A stretch of 64,000 nucleotides of DNA from Turnera subulata (taxonomy: Eukaryota; Streptophyta; Magnoliopsida; Malpighiales; Passifloraceae): positions 121,779 to 185,778 of the forward strand of contig JAKUCV010000920.1 in the NCBI GenBank assembly GCA_028386065.3. Direction: 5' to 3'. Under the pieces are notes generated by a model. That model ran no database searches and was not told the origin of the DNA. It saw only the letters and a program-made list of their open reading frames with translations. Position 1 is the first letter of the stretch; each line of letters begins with the position of its first letter. This document shows, piece after piece, positions 10,155-21,741 of the stretch. Made by a program: the position numbers and the translations under genes.

Positions 10155-12641
10155 TTGTCGAAACCGGGAGGTATATTAAAAAATATACTTGAGCTGATGA
10201 TATGTTTAGGAATCGGTAGCTCAAATCGACTCCTAACTAGTACAAGCATAGGACTAATACATAGACATGGAAAACATAGCAAATGATAAGAGCTCAAAGA
10301 GACGAGAACTAGGGAACCAGAAAAAAAACAAGATAAATACTAAACAGAACTGGTATGAGACTCTTGACTCATGGAGGGATATCCACTTGTCGCTCCATTC
10401 CCGACCCAGACCGGAGGACATCGGGCGAGATGATCATTCGATGGCAGTCTTCTGAGAGCACCACTGCCGTGTGATTCTGGGATCGATGGGGACGAGCTTT
10501 GGTAGATGGGTTGAAGTTGGAGGAGATGATAGGATAAGTGGTAGGGGAGGGGGGCGAGAGGGTCCGGAACCTGGGGTATCAAAGGTATGGGGACTGGTTG
10601 AGACAATAGAAACGTCTTTGAGAGACTGTCGTCGAGGGTTATCCCTAATTGCAAGTTTTGGAATTTTTAGGGGCTGGGTTTTCTTGGTGGATTGCTTTTG
10701 GGGTTTCGCCGTCTGTTTGCCAGATGACTTCCTAACTGGCCCCTCCCGGATGAAGTCTTGGAGAGTGGGTAGTGCGGGGGGGTGGACCGGATGGACTTTG
10801 GACCTCAATGGCATCTGTAGGTTGTGAGGGTGGGGTGACGGTGGTTGTGTCAAGTGGCAAGGCCTCGGGCATCGTCTCTAAGGTGCGGGAAGGTGCAACA
10901 GGGTCAGGTCGACGGGTCAGCCCGGGATCCTCCTAGGGAGATCGACTGAGGATATGGAACCGGTTTTGTAGGCGGCTGGTGTTAGAATGTGGCGGGGCCA
11001 TTTCTGGGTTGACCGGTTGCCTCTGGGATGGGCGTCGAGAACGCTTCGGTACATTCATCCAGGCTCCCCTCCCATTATGTATTTTGGCTGCCGTTTCTTC
11101 AAACTCCATAGGAGTTGCTCCAAACGTGCCGGTAGAGGTGTTCCGGCTATGGGAAGCTTCCGGACAAACTACAATGCTATGACCTGGTTTCCCACATATA
11201 TAACAGATATCGGGCAAGCCCTCATAACCGACCTTTAAAGGCTCGCCATCCAGATATACTTCCCCCTTCAGGGGTTTAGTTAAATCAAGGCATACAGCAA
11301 CTCTAGCAAATTTGGCTCGACTAGGGTTAGAAGTGTTACCGTCAAGCTTAACTGTTCTGCCCACCATGTTGCCCAGTTGACGGAGTATCCTGGAATGGTA
11401 TCGATTGGTTAGAAAGTCAGGAAATTGGATCCACGCCACTATGGAGTCAATTGTCCCGGTAGATGCTCGGAAGGTCGGCGACCAAGGTTGCATGCTGAGG
11501 ACCCTGCCATAGATGCTCCATGGCTCGTCAGTCAAGGCATGGATATAATCCTCCGATGCCTAGAAACGCACCAAATAGAAATTATTTTCAAGATCGATGA
11601 TCTAGAAAGGTCCGGTTGGCTTCCAAATGAGCTGTAATTGTGCATGCAGAGCTTTAAATCCGATATAGCGCCCATACAACTTGATTACCACCGTATTTTC
11701 CCATTGTTTGTTCAGCCGGGCTTTAAAGGGATCGAACAAAACCAAATTAGCAACTCCATCGATGTCGGTCATCATCAAGTCTCCTTCTTCGTACTCAGCT
11801 TCACCCTCAAGTTCCCACGGGTCGGATTGGTACAGCGGGTTAGACCCAGCAAATAAAGAATCCCGATAGCTCGGGGTAGCTTCGTTCATCGTCACATCCA
11901 GTGTGGAGGATCCATAAGGGGGCTGTGGGTGCACGGAGGTGTCGACCGATGCTGAGTGTGTGCCCGGTGGAGAACCCATCGAAATTGGAAGAGAGGTCAA
12001 CCCGGTGGAACCCGGGCGGGTTGGATCACCGATTGCACCGGGTCGGGTGGGGCTACCGGTGGGTTGGTCCTCTTGGCAATGGCCCCGCACTTGGAGGAGT
12101 CGGCGCTTCATCAAGCCCGGGTGAACGGTGGGGGTTGGAGTCCATGTGAGCCAGAGTTGCACCGAGGAAGACAGTAGGTGTCACTAGAGGCGCGGACGGT
12201 GGGAGTGCAATGATGGAGGTCGGACCGCCGGTGTTGAGGGTTGGATCATCGGTGTTGGCGGCTGTTGTCGGAGTGGGGAACAACATCTGGGGGTGATGGC
12301 CGGCCTGTCTAGCCGGGGGCGGCGACGGTGAGTGGATCCGGTCGCTGGAGGGGGCTGGCCTGTCGCGTGCGCGTGACCTCCTCCGCTGGACTGGGCTGGT
12401 CTCCTCTGGTCGGATCCGGACTTTGCGGGTGGCGCGGTCAATGACCGTCTCCTCTGCCTCAGGGGACGCCCGTGACCATTGGACCTGGGGGAGCTGCCGA
12501 AGATGGTTGCACGCGCGCGGTGGACTGGGGCGCGTGGATCGGGAAGCCAAAGGTGGAAGACGCGTGAAAGGCGCATTCTTTTTTTAAAAGAGATCGTGGT
12601 GAGGGAGCTTGTTTTGTACACTAGCTATTGTAGATATCCTC
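10155..12641 (-). mobile_element. LINE with ORF1 but no ORF2, TSD of 17 bp
   Basis: The 17-bp direct repeat CAAGTCGCTAGTTTTTT at 10138-10154 and 12642-12658 flanks the insert. The left end reads, on the minus strand, as an L1-type 3' end (CCCGGTTTCGAC followed by A's), and the 5' end is near 12641. ORF1 occupies most of the element. Endonuclease and reverse transcriptase are missing although both ends are kept, so ORF2 was lost inside the element or the copy was made from a shortened RNA. Confidence 0.85.
10933..12162 (-). pseudogene. LINE ORF1 protein (DUF4283 / CCHC zinc finger), broken
   Basis: The order matches plant L1 ORF1. A Pro-rich N-terminus is followed by the DUF4283-like region (VVIKLYGRYIGFKALHAQL, then IDSIVAWIQFPDF) and a zinc knuckle (CYICGKPGHSIVVCP). 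A basic Pro/Ser-rich tail continues in another frame to about 10434. Two in-frame TAG codons (11604-11602 and 11562-11560) interrupt one continuous frame. Upstream, an Arg/Pro-rich stretch in a different frame (12550-12053) probably belongs to the same ORF before a frameshift. ORF1 proteins bind the element's RNA during retrotransposition. Confidence 0.85.
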
Positions 12642-12869
12642 CAAGTCGCTAGTTTTTTGAAGATAACTACTTGGCATGCCAAAAGTGAGATGATATATCA
12701 GAGTCACATCGTTCACTTCTTTTTCCAATGTCTGTCTTCTTAGTTTGTGGTGGACAAGAGGGAAACTTCTACAATATGGTTTTCGTTTTTTTTTTTTTGC
12801 TAACAATGTGAAATGAATGCGAAGGCACAACCTATAATAAGAGTATTTTGGGAAAGCAAGATACTATCC

Positions 12870-13883
12870 CAGTGGACAATGATTATAACGGCTAGTTTAG
12901 AGTGAGAAAATCCTCTCCCCTCTCTCTAGAATTTTTCAATTTTAAATTGTTTAGATTGTGCAAAACCGTTTAAGCTTGGCTATGGTGATGACTTAATCAA
13001 AGAGATATGAGTCTTCTTCCTCCACCATCTGCCTCTTCTTTATGTCCCTATTACCCACATACACTCATTCTCTAGTCCAAGATGTAAACCCTCTACATCA
13101 ATTGTGAGAGTTGAAGATTTGGCAAAAAGCACACCAAGTGTTTGCTGTAATGCCAAGTCTATTGTAGATACTACATCTTCCACTTCAAGTTAGTGGGTTC
13201 GCTCCAATTTTCTCAGTTTCGGATTGAATCCGGTTTAGGGTCTTTTGACCCAAGTTGATTAAGTTTATCAAGTTTCGTTTGAGACTTTTGTTGTTGCTAT
13301 TAGATGGAGTTACAAAGAAGCAGTTGCATCGGTAGAGGAGTGATTGCTGGAGACAGCAGCAGCAGTGAAGACGGTGACGGTGACGGTGGTGGAGTCGATC
13401 CGGTTTGGATGTTGCCAAAGGCTGAGCCTGTTTTGGCATATCGTAATCTTGCTCCCAATGACGGTGATGCCGGCATAGATGAGCAAGACAGGCGTTTGAA
13501 GTTACCTTTGTTCATGGCCATAGGACTAAGCAATGACGGGAGCGAGGGTGAGGGCGAGGAAGTTGTATCGGGATATCTTCTTCATCGGCTCCACACAGGT
13601 TCAGCATGCAGATATGGCAAAGCATCAGCGTGAGTGTAATAGCTCGGGAGATCCAACTAGCATTAGCCAGTTACATAGGTCACCCACCCTTTTTTCTCGA
13701 ATCTAATTAGAGGTTTCTTTCAATATGGAGCCGTGATAGATATTCCCATTCGGGTAGATTATATCCTATTAATTTGACTTATGTGCTCAATCTCATCAGG
13801 TTCATGTTAATTCTTTATATTATGGTGTATGATTATACTCCAGTTTAATTATCAATGAAATTTTCCTTCTGACAAAAAAAAAA
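12870..13883 (+). mobile_element. Retroposed segment with poly(A) and 12-bp TSD
   Basis: AAGATACTATCC occurs at 12858-12869 and again at 13884-13895, directly after a run of A's (about 13874-13885). The 1.0 kb between is therefore a LINE-machinery product: a 5'-truncated LINE or a retrocopied transcript. The end 'atcaatgaaattttccttctgac' plus A's looks like a LINE or mRNA 3' end. No reverse transcriptase or zinc-knuckle coding sequence was seen in it. Confidence 0.75.
13304..13633 (+). CDS. Hypothetical acidic protein inside the retroposed segment
   Basis: This open frame of 109 codons starts MELQRSSCIGRGV and contains a Ser/Asp/Gly-rich acidic stretch (SSSSEDGDGDGGG). No domain was recognised. 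It lies wholly within a poly(A)-tailed insert, so it could be a piece of a retrocopied mRNA or a chance frame. No signal peptide or membrane segment is visible. Confidence 0.25.
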   Translation: MELQRSSCIGRGVIAGDSSSSEDGDGDGGGVDPVWMLPKAEPVLAYRNLAPNDGDAGIDEQDRRLKLPLFMAIGLSNDGSEGEGEEVVSGYLLHRLHTGSACRYGKASA

Positions 13884-13899
13884 AAGATACTATCCTAAT

Positions 13900-14355
13900 G
13901 GTGATTTTATGCATGCCAAGCTGGCCATCGACCTAGCTATGTTTGAAGAAATTTATCGTGGGGAAGATGCTTATTAAAGGAACGAAGGAGCTGGATTATT
14001 GGAGATGGAAATGCAGTTTGGGCATATTTTGATAAATGGATTTCACGCCTTGAGTTTTCATGATGAGCATGAAGTATCTGCGTGGAATTACTCTCTGGTT
14101 CACCATACTTGCAGATGATGTCATGGCTATTCTTCCATTCCCTTAGTTCTACACCGAGTGCCTTTACATGGCCAAATGTTCCAATTGGTACTTATTTTGT
14201 TCACAGTGGCTATAATTTCCTTATGAGCAGGTCTCTTTCAGATGAGGTGGATACAGTATAGTGGAAGTTTTTATGGGGTTTGAAATGACTGTCGAAAGTT
14301 CGACATTTTTTTGAGAGTGATGAAAGGTATCCGACCAACTAAAGTCCAATTGACC
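13900..14355 (+). pseudogene. LINE ORF2 fragment, left part (post-RT region)
   Basis: The broken plus-strand coding matches the plant LINE region after the RT domain (RRSWIIGDGNAVWAYFDKWIS) and runs to the start of the zf-RVT region (PTKVQLT). The reading resumes at 16236 after a 1.9 kb insertion, so 13900-14355 and 16236-16442 are two parts of one old LINE. Stop codons and frameshifts are common. Confidence 0.75.
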
Positions 14356-14639
14356 TAGGGTGTAAACGAGTTGAAATACTCGATAGCGATTTGGTGAATA
14401 CTCGAAATCGACTCGACTTTAACTAGTTCGAGTCGAGTTTTTGGGTCAAACGAGTCAAGCTCGAGTTGAGCACTATTTTACTCGCTAAGCTTGAGAGCTT
14501 AAACGAGTTTTAAGTTTTATAATTTTGCTCGCTGGCATACAACCTAAGCCTATTCTTTGTAATTTGGGCCTATTTTAGTCTTAAGCCCAATTCTAGCAAT
14601 TTGTTTATAATGAATTTTTTTATTACTTTTGTTTTTTGG

Positions 14640-15760
14640 TAGAAAAGCGAGCATTGTATTACATCAACTAATCAACATCCCGAAGTGCAGAGCACAAATC
14701 GTCCTGCAAAATACGATTACAAGCAGGCAACGAAGCAGGAAGAAAGGTACAACCCAAATCACCATTAAGGGCAGTTTTCGCAAGAGTATCTGCAACGGGA
14801 TTACCCTCACGACAAACAAAACCAAACTGGCACACCTCAAACAATCCAGCAAGCCGACGGACATCCTCCAGTAAAGGAAGAGACGCAAGATGACTAGAGA
14901 GTGATCCATTCAACACCGCCACCAGATCACGATGATCCGACTCCACAAACACTTTCAAAGCCCCCAGCCTAGAAGCAAGAGTAAGGCCATCATACACCGT
15001 CATGAGCTCAGCAACGAACACCCCACAAGGATCCAATTTATTCATAAACCCATGTAACCACAAGCCCTCACAGCCTCTAGCCACACCTCCCGTCGCTGTA
15101 GTTCCTTCCGACAAGTTAACCGCAGCATCAACATTCACCTTCAAGACACCAATCGGTGGCGGTGACCACATTAAAGGCTCACGTTCCTCCGAGCTCATCA
15201 TTCCAATCGATGCACGCGGGAGAGAATGCAAGACAAACATACATTCATACTGGATTATATATGAAGTCATCGCATTAGGTCTACGCGATGAATGAGCAAA
15301 CACAAACTCATTACGCCACTTCCATAAGAGCCACAGAGGATTGCCGAAAAGAATACCAGCAGATAAAGCACCATGAAATGCAAAGTCACCCCGGAGCCCA
15401 GCAGTAACCCAATCCAGCCACAGCTTAGCAACCAATGATGGATCAATGGCAAAGGGTAATAACTCACTCCAAACTTTTCGAGTATAAGAACAATCTTTAA
15501 GAGCATGCTCTACTGTCTCCCATCCCTCCTGACAACAGGGGCATGTCCCATCAGAGCTAATATGACGCCGGAATCGCTCACCATTAGTAAGCAAAGCGTT
15601 ATGCCCGAGTTGCCACAAAAAAGTTCGAGCCCGGGGCAGACCCGGCCACTTCCAAATGACCTGCCACAACACCCTTGACTGAGGCAGCTCAACAGTGGGA
15701 GATATAGACTGGTACACAGCTCGAACTGAGCATTCTTCCAAATCTACCCAAAAGTAAATG
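14640..15760 (-). mobile_element. 5'-truncated LINE inside the hAT-like element
   Basis: The insert carries a LINE C-terminus on the minus strand (14668-15741), followed by a 3' end rich in A's (14618-14645 read on minus). The exact ends and TSD could not be fixed. Confidence 0.75.
14668..15741 (-). pseudogene. LINE ORF2 C-terminus: zf-RVT and RNase H domains
   Basis: The frame is 357 codons and open throughout. Residues about 25-95 form the reverse-transcriptase zinc-binding region (WKWPGLPRARTFLWQLGHNALLTN, then CPCCQEGWETVEHALKDC). Residues about 200-340 form an RNase H-type domain (VLKVNVDAAVN, FVAELMTVYDGLTLA, KVFVESDHRDLV, NPVADTLAK). This is the end of a plant L1 ORF2; endonuclease and RT were lost by 5' truncation. 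The long intact frame suggests a fairly recent insertion. It reads against the older LINE around it. Confidence 0.88.
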
Positions 15761-16235
15761 TCCTAAACCTAGTTTGTCACTACAATTGTACTCATCCTCA
15801 ACATTTTTCACCGCCAACAAATCAACCACCATCAGCCTCCTTGTCTCCCCGAACAAATCCTACCATCCTCTCATCCTCACCAATCTCGATGGCACGAACT
15901 TGTGTCCATTCTCATTCCTCTTATAGTTATTGTCAAATCTCTCCTCCCATCCCCGCTCCCACTACAACTCGGTGTTTTTTCTCCTCTAACAGCCACATAT
16001 TTTCTCTCCTCTTCTCTTACGGTTGCCGGGTCACGCTTCATAGCCAATGTCTCAACCTCCCACTATACCTAGCCTAATCGAGCCGAGCTCGAGCTTCTTT
16101 GTTATGATACGAGGTCGTGCTCGAGCCTGAGAATTGAAGCTCGATCGAGCTCTAGCTTTACTTTTTTCTAATGAGCTCGACTCGAGCTTACCATTATTTG
16201 ACTCGACTCTGCTCGTTTACACCCTGAAATTAACT

Positions 16236-16442
16236 AGGCGACACATACAAGTCCCTCAACTTTGTGAACTCTGTAAGTCTCAACTTGAAACAAGTCTTCA
16301 TTTATTTCGCAATTGTTCTCTCATTCCTCCTGCGTGGCTTGCTGCTGGTTTGGTGCTCCCTACCATTACTGCTGATGATGGAATAACATGGTTGCGGCAA
16401 TTACGTTCTTCGGTACCACTGGAGGCTTTTGCATCGGGTTAA
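16236..16442 (+). pseudogene. LINE ORF2 fragment, right part (zf-RVT)
   Basis: The translation runs TRRHIQVPQLCELCKSQLETSLHLFRNC, a reverse-transcriptase zinc-binding motif of the C..C..H..C type. It continues the reading that stops at 14355. It ends where another foldback begins. Confidence 0.75.
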
Positions 16443-16449
16443 ATATATG

Positions 16450-16790
16450 ATTGGTCTCCCTATTATATTGAATTGATATGAATGGTCCTTTCATGCTAAT
16501 TGCGATTAATTACGTCCCCTACTCTTCTTAAATGATAAATTTGGTCCCTAAGCCTGTTTTAATCCGCGATTAGTTGACATGGCAGATGTGGATCCTACAT
16601 TTCGGTTAGGAAAAATAATATAGAATTCATTTTTTTATGCTCACTTTTTTTGCCAAGTGGGGCCCACATATGTGTCACGTTAGCTAATTACGAATTAAAC
16701 CGGACTGAGGGACCAAATTTATCATTTTAGAAGAGCAAGAGGACCTGATTAATCGTAAGTAGCATAAATTTGTAATATTCATTTGTGTGA
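16450..16790. repeat. Small foldback (MITE-like) element
   Basis: Two arms pair imperfectly. For example, 16524-16552 (cttaaatgataaatttggtccc) is the inverse of 16705-16735. Similar 'ggtccct' foldbacks are common plant MITE-type sequences. The TSD was not determined. Confidence 0.55.
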
Positions 16791-18215
16791 TCTCACCACA
16801 ATTATAATATTATAAACTTTTTTAATTCAATTTTCTCTTTTTGTTTAAGATCTTGTAATTGTATTGGCAACAATTATTATATCCTAATAGTATAACAAAA
16901 TTAGTTTATTTTATTTCTCATCGAATCCAACAACAGAAATTATTGTTAGCCCAAATAAGCCTGAGAAGGGGGTGAATCAGGCTACCCCTTAATCGCGTTT
17001 GGTTACTGCTTTGGTTTCTGACAAACCAAATGGTTTCTGCACAAACCACACTCTCGCAGATCTGTCCGTACACACAATCTAAAGATTGAAAGAACAAGAG
17101 TAAGAGAAGATGACACAGTGATTTTAGAGTGGTACCTCCACTACCTAAAGGACTCTCGTTTAGGATTTCAAACTCTCACTATCTTAGCCTTTTGCAGGAT
17201 CAGCCTCAACCTTTACAGAAAACCAAGCTTTTGCAGACTAAGCTCTAACCTTTACAAGAAACAAGCTTTAACAGGCTAAGCTTTAACCTTTATAAGTTTT
17301 TCCAAGGTTAAACTTTAACCTTTCCTCAAATCTAAGCCCTGATTTGAGTACCCAACAAAACTATACTAAGTCTTGCCTAACAACACTCTTCTTTGTATGA
17401 AGTTGAAGGACTAGAGTAAGAACAAGTGTATGTCCAACAAGAACAGCAAGAACACAGCAAGTATCACAAGTATAAGCTCAGTTGCAAACTCAAAACTCTT
17501 TTGAATTAGCTAGGATAATCTTCCAAGAGGCTTTGGCTCTCTTTATATAGAGTTTGAGTGAGTGGGAGTAGGTAAAGGCTTTTTCTCCAACAGCTATGTT
17601 GCTCTTAATTACTTTCAGAGTTGACTCAAGTACTCCACTAGTTGGTGGTGGCTTCATTTCTAGAAGTCTACACTCTTTGCAGCTCAATAACTCAAAAACT
17701 TTTCATTCTAGCATGTTGGGACCACAAGTAAGGACCACAATTGATTATTGAGCTAAGAGGTGAGAGATAAGTGATTCAGATCTTCTTCTCTGTCTTGGAC
17801 CACTTCCTGTAGCCGTTGGGGTGGTTAGGGGTTGGTTTTTAATGTTGTGAGGAACACCGGGACCACCAACCACTTGCAGCAGAAAGTACGATGTTGACAG
17901 TTGCGTGTGGTTTCTCCTAGAACCAAGCTGTCTGGTTTTTGTACGAAACCAAGCTGCATGTTTGATCAACACAAAGATATACAATACATATCCAACCTAG
18001 TTTGTTAATCATCAAAATCAATGCATTACAACATACTAAACATGGTTAATCACGAATTGGCATTAATAATCATATTAAGCCCATGTTTAGACTAATAATT
18101 ATAATCTCTTTTAGTTTTTTTTATCTGAAAGAGAGGTATTTACTATTTATTATGTACAAGAGAGGCAAAGTTCGGACTGGATATAGAAAAGACACGTGAC
18201 AGTTCGTGAGGAATA
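16791..18215. repeat. Unclassified repeat-like stretch
   Basis: From 16945 the sequence reads like a dispersed plant repeat (gagaagggggtgaatcaggct). At 17195-17330 a short unit, 'aagctttaacctttacaag', recurs in varied form about four times. No domain was found, and the class of element is unknown. Confidence 0.35.
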
Positions 18216-18620
18216 TATATATATTTTTTTTGAATTGAGATGAAATAAGGCATTACACAGAACTTGTTGAAGCACTAGTTATGTCCCGCAGGAGAGCACC
18301 TAAACAACCAACTGGCACCTGTTCAAAATAAGTCACACCATAAGGCAATGACAGCCCGTTCTTGGCAAGCCAATCAGCACTGCAATTGGCATCCCGAAAG
18401 ACATGGGAGAGCTGCACCTCCTAGGGAAGCCGAAGCATCTCCTACATAGACCTCATCAATGCCGTGCTACGACGAGCACGCGGTATGGGCATCTGCGGTT
18501 CCGAATGGCCTCAAGCGAGTCCATTTCAACAAGCACTTGGCGATAACCCAAATCAAAAGCCAACTTCAAACCAATGAACAAGCCCCACAACTCCGCATTT
18601 AACGTGATAGAAGTCATATT
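18216..18620 (-). pseudogene. LINE RNase H fragment, 5'-truncated
   Basis: Read on minus from about 18617, the sequence gives LNAELWGLFIGLKLAFDLGY, then VLVEMDS, then stop-containing remains of an RNase H domain. It ends in an A-rich tail (18215-18230). This is a short, decayed L1 3' end. The following 400 bp (18621-19021) is AT-rich with nothing recognised. Confidence 0.65.
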
Positions 18621-19026
18621 TATTGAGTAATTTTTAAACTTCCTACAAAGTAGGTTTGAATAAAAGAAAACTTTTATCTTATCTAATTAAGAGTACAAAC
18701 TAAATTTTCTCAAAAAAAAATTATAAACGGAATATGAATTATGTTTTTTAAAAAATAAGTAACATTGTTAAAGATATAAACTTCTTACTTTTTTTCTTAA
18801 CGTATACCAATTATGTTTGTATTTATCTTCTAAAAAATAAATAATATTGCGTAGATAAATTTTTTTATAATATTTATTCTATTTAAAATAAATAATATTA
18901 TTCATTGATAGAAAATTTTTTTATCATTTTTTATTCTATTAAACATAAGTTATTAATGAATAAAATTTATTTTTGTTTAAAGAGGACGGTATAAATCAAT
19001 TGTAATTATAAAACACTGTTAAACTT

Positions 19027-20173
19027 TGTAACAGTCCGGGTAAAAATTTATATTTTTATCGGGACTGTAAAAATGCTTTGTACAGTAATTTACTATATAA
19101 AATAATCTTGGGTAATTATTTCAGAGTAAATTAAGCATCGGATTTCGAAACCGACCCTTACCCCACGCTCGGGATTTTTCTGCGGATTTTACGGACCAGA
19201 GTTGGTATTTTTCAGGCACAGGAGTCTCAAGAAAATTCAGGTTTATCCTCGAGATAATGGGCCAGAAATAAAGTCAAGGGGGTATTATAGTTATTTTCTG
19301 GTCCGGACGGGACACGCCTCACATGCAGCACAGTGCTACAAAATTGAGGCAGCTCAATTATGCAGCCTGTGAGCCGCCTCTCCCCTGTATTGCTTGTCTC
19401 ACCCGTGACTTACCAGTACGTTGCATGATTTTCTTCTGCTCTTTCGCCTCTATCATTTTATTCTGCCTGCAAACACATCACCAGCATCACCTTCCTCTAC
19501 AACTCTGCCAAAAAAAAAAAAAAACTCACTGCCATCTACCTTCCTCATCCTTACCCTGCAAAAACACAAACTTCAACTCACCACACAACCCATCAGTGCA
19601 AACCAATACCAGGAAAGAAAAAAAATAAATAGAAAAAAAAGAAACTACCCTCACAGCCCTAAACAACGTCACACCGGCCACCATCACTTCACTCCTCACT
19701 GCCGGCCACCAAACCCCGCCGCACGCAGCCACGCCTCCTTCCTTCCCCGTTGCACGCCTTCTGCAGATCGCCACCGCCGAACGCTGCAGCAAGTCGCGCC
19801 ATCGGACCATGAGTCTTCACCACCTGAAACCGCCGCCAGCAGCGAAGGACCCGTCGCCCCATCTCCTCATAGCCGTCGCCGCTGCACCCTCCCTTGTCGT
19901 CGTCAGCCGTAGCAAACCACAGCGACAACCGCCCCTCGTCGCCTCTCCTCCCAATCGCTGCTGCCGCTGCCCGTGTGCATCTCGCTTTCGTCAGCCACCG
20001 TGCCTCCGCCTCGCTGCAACTAGGTGAGTTGCGGATTGAAGAAACCCGTCTAGTCGGGCGGGTCGACCCGGTAGCAAGGGTTTGACCCGAGTTGTGGTAT
20101 GGGTCGCGCCTTGGGCTGGGTTGCTTGGGCTTGGGTGAGGCTGGAACTTGGGCTGGCGCGGGTCTGGGCCTGG
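19027..20173 (+). repeat. 5' LTR, truncated
   Basis: It aligns with 24720-25800 of the 3' LTR, apart from a block of about 60 bp (19325-19390) missing from the 3' copy. It stops at GGTCTGGGCCTGG. The remaining 1715 bp seen in the 3' LTR (25801-27515) are absent here. Confidence 0.9.
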
Positions 20174-21741
20174 AAGAGGACCAAGTGTCAATCGGTCAAC
20201 CGCATGCCTACGTGGAAGAGCCACATGTCTACGATGGGGTACCGGGTATGCCATACCAGATGTCCCTGCAGATGATGCATATGATGACCCAGATCCTTCA
20301 CCGACAGACAGTTGGGGGACCAGTTGAGGACCCTGTTTTTACCAAGCTATTTGAGCTTGGAGTTGAGCCCTTCTCAGGAGCGACTGACCCTCGTAAGGTG
20401 GACGAGTGGCTACGTCAGATCGCCAGGGTCATGCTTAAGATCAAGTGCACAACCGACCAGTGGGCGAACTATGCCGCTTCTCTTTTCCGTGAGAAAGCAG
20501 CAACATGGTGGGAATCTACCACAAGAGACCTGCCGAAACCAGTGGTGATGCCATGGGCTGAGTTCACGGCCTTGTTCAAGGACAAGTTCATTACTGAAGA
20601 ATTTCAGGAACGCAAGCAGTGCGAATTCCTGGAATTGCGCCAGGATGGTTTGACCGTGACAGAGTACGAGAAGAAGTTTGACCGTCTATCCCTGTATGTT
20701 GGAGATCTGGTAGCAACTACCAAAGCCAGATGCCAACATTTCTAGAGAGGTCTACACCCTGACATTCGAGCTATCATGGGATGCAAGGATTATGTTGGTT
20801 ATCAGGACATGGTAAGGGATGCTAAGAAGGCTGAAGTCACATGGCGTGATCAACAGGAGTATCGCCGGAAGATAAGTGCACCGCAGGCTCCTGGTCAGAA
20901 CAAGAAGCCATATGTACCTGCCGCTAGTGAACTCGCAGCTGGACGAGGACAGTACCAGTCGACGACCTATGGACGGGGTTGGACTAACAACCGCGAAGCT
21001 TCAACTGGAGGATGTAGTGGACCTGGAGTGACTAGTTTTGGAGACAACCGCTTCCGACGTCCCATATCATCAGTTAAATGCTTCGAGTGCAATGATTTGG
21101 GACATTACCGATACGCATGCCCAAAGCTTGGGAGAGTAAGTAACTCTGCACCGGCACCAACAGTTCAGGCCTCTGTGGCTAGCGTGCCAGGTGGATCTAG
21201 AGCTCAAGGACAAGGTCGTGGTAGTGGGAATCCTTCCGCAAGGACCCAATCTGGAGCTAACCAAAGCACAACGGTTCTTAGAGCTTTCGTCATCACTGCA
21301 GAAGAAGACCCTGATGCTGCTCAAGTTATAGCAGGTATCTTTACGGTACATGGTAGTGTTGCATTCACATTAATTGATCCTGGAGCTACACATTCCTTTA
21401 TAGCTCAAACATATGCCATGCAACATAACTGTGAATATGTATCCTTAGAAAAACCGATGAGGGTTAGATTACCCGCAGGCATCATAGTGAGGTTAGATAG
21501 AGTTTGTAAGGATGTGCCGCTAGTATTCGAGAACGAAACCTTTCCTGCTCGACTCATTGTCATGAACATGGGAGGATTTGATATAATCCTAGGCATGGAT
21601 TGGTTGTCGAAGTATCAAGCTTTGGTGGATTGCCGAGCTAAGCAAGTGAGGTTGACATTCGCCGAAGATCGGTCGATTGTTTTGTCCGGAGTGGGGAGAA
21701 CTACAACCATATGTAGGATCTCTGCTACCCAGGGCTACTGA
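20174..21741 (+). pseudogene. Gag and protease of the chromovirus
   Basis: One frame is open except for a TAG at 20743-20745. It starts inside the LTR (ATG at 20092), so the first 27 residues or so are LTR-derived. The Gag domain follows (FTKLFELGVEPFSGATDPRKV, ATWWESTTRDLP, LRQDGLTVTEYEKKFDRLS), then a zinc knuckle (CFECNDLGHYRYACP). The protease motif reads LIDPGATHSFI, so the catalytic D-S-G is D-P-G, which probably kills the enzyme. A TGA at 21739-21741 separates it from pol. Confidence 0.9.

Larger units (their letters stand above)
14356..16227. mobile_element. hAT-like foldback element, itself holding a LINE
   Basis: The left end TAGGGTGTAAACGAGT and the right end GCTCGTTTACACCCTGA are inverted repeats. 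Inside them are imperfect palindromic 'ctcgagctcg'-rich arms (14360-14520 and 16075-16225). The flanking 8-mers AATTGACC (14348-14355) and AATTAACT (16228-16235) are a decayed 8-bp TSD, as expected for hAT. Removing the element re-joins the reading of the LINE on both sides, which confirms the borders. No transposase is present. The stretch 15770-16070 has no recognised content. Confidence 0.8.

Noticed and set aside
17490..17984. Two small minus-strand frames (65 and 79 codons)
   Set aside because: No domain, repeat-like surroundings and no promoter-like signals.
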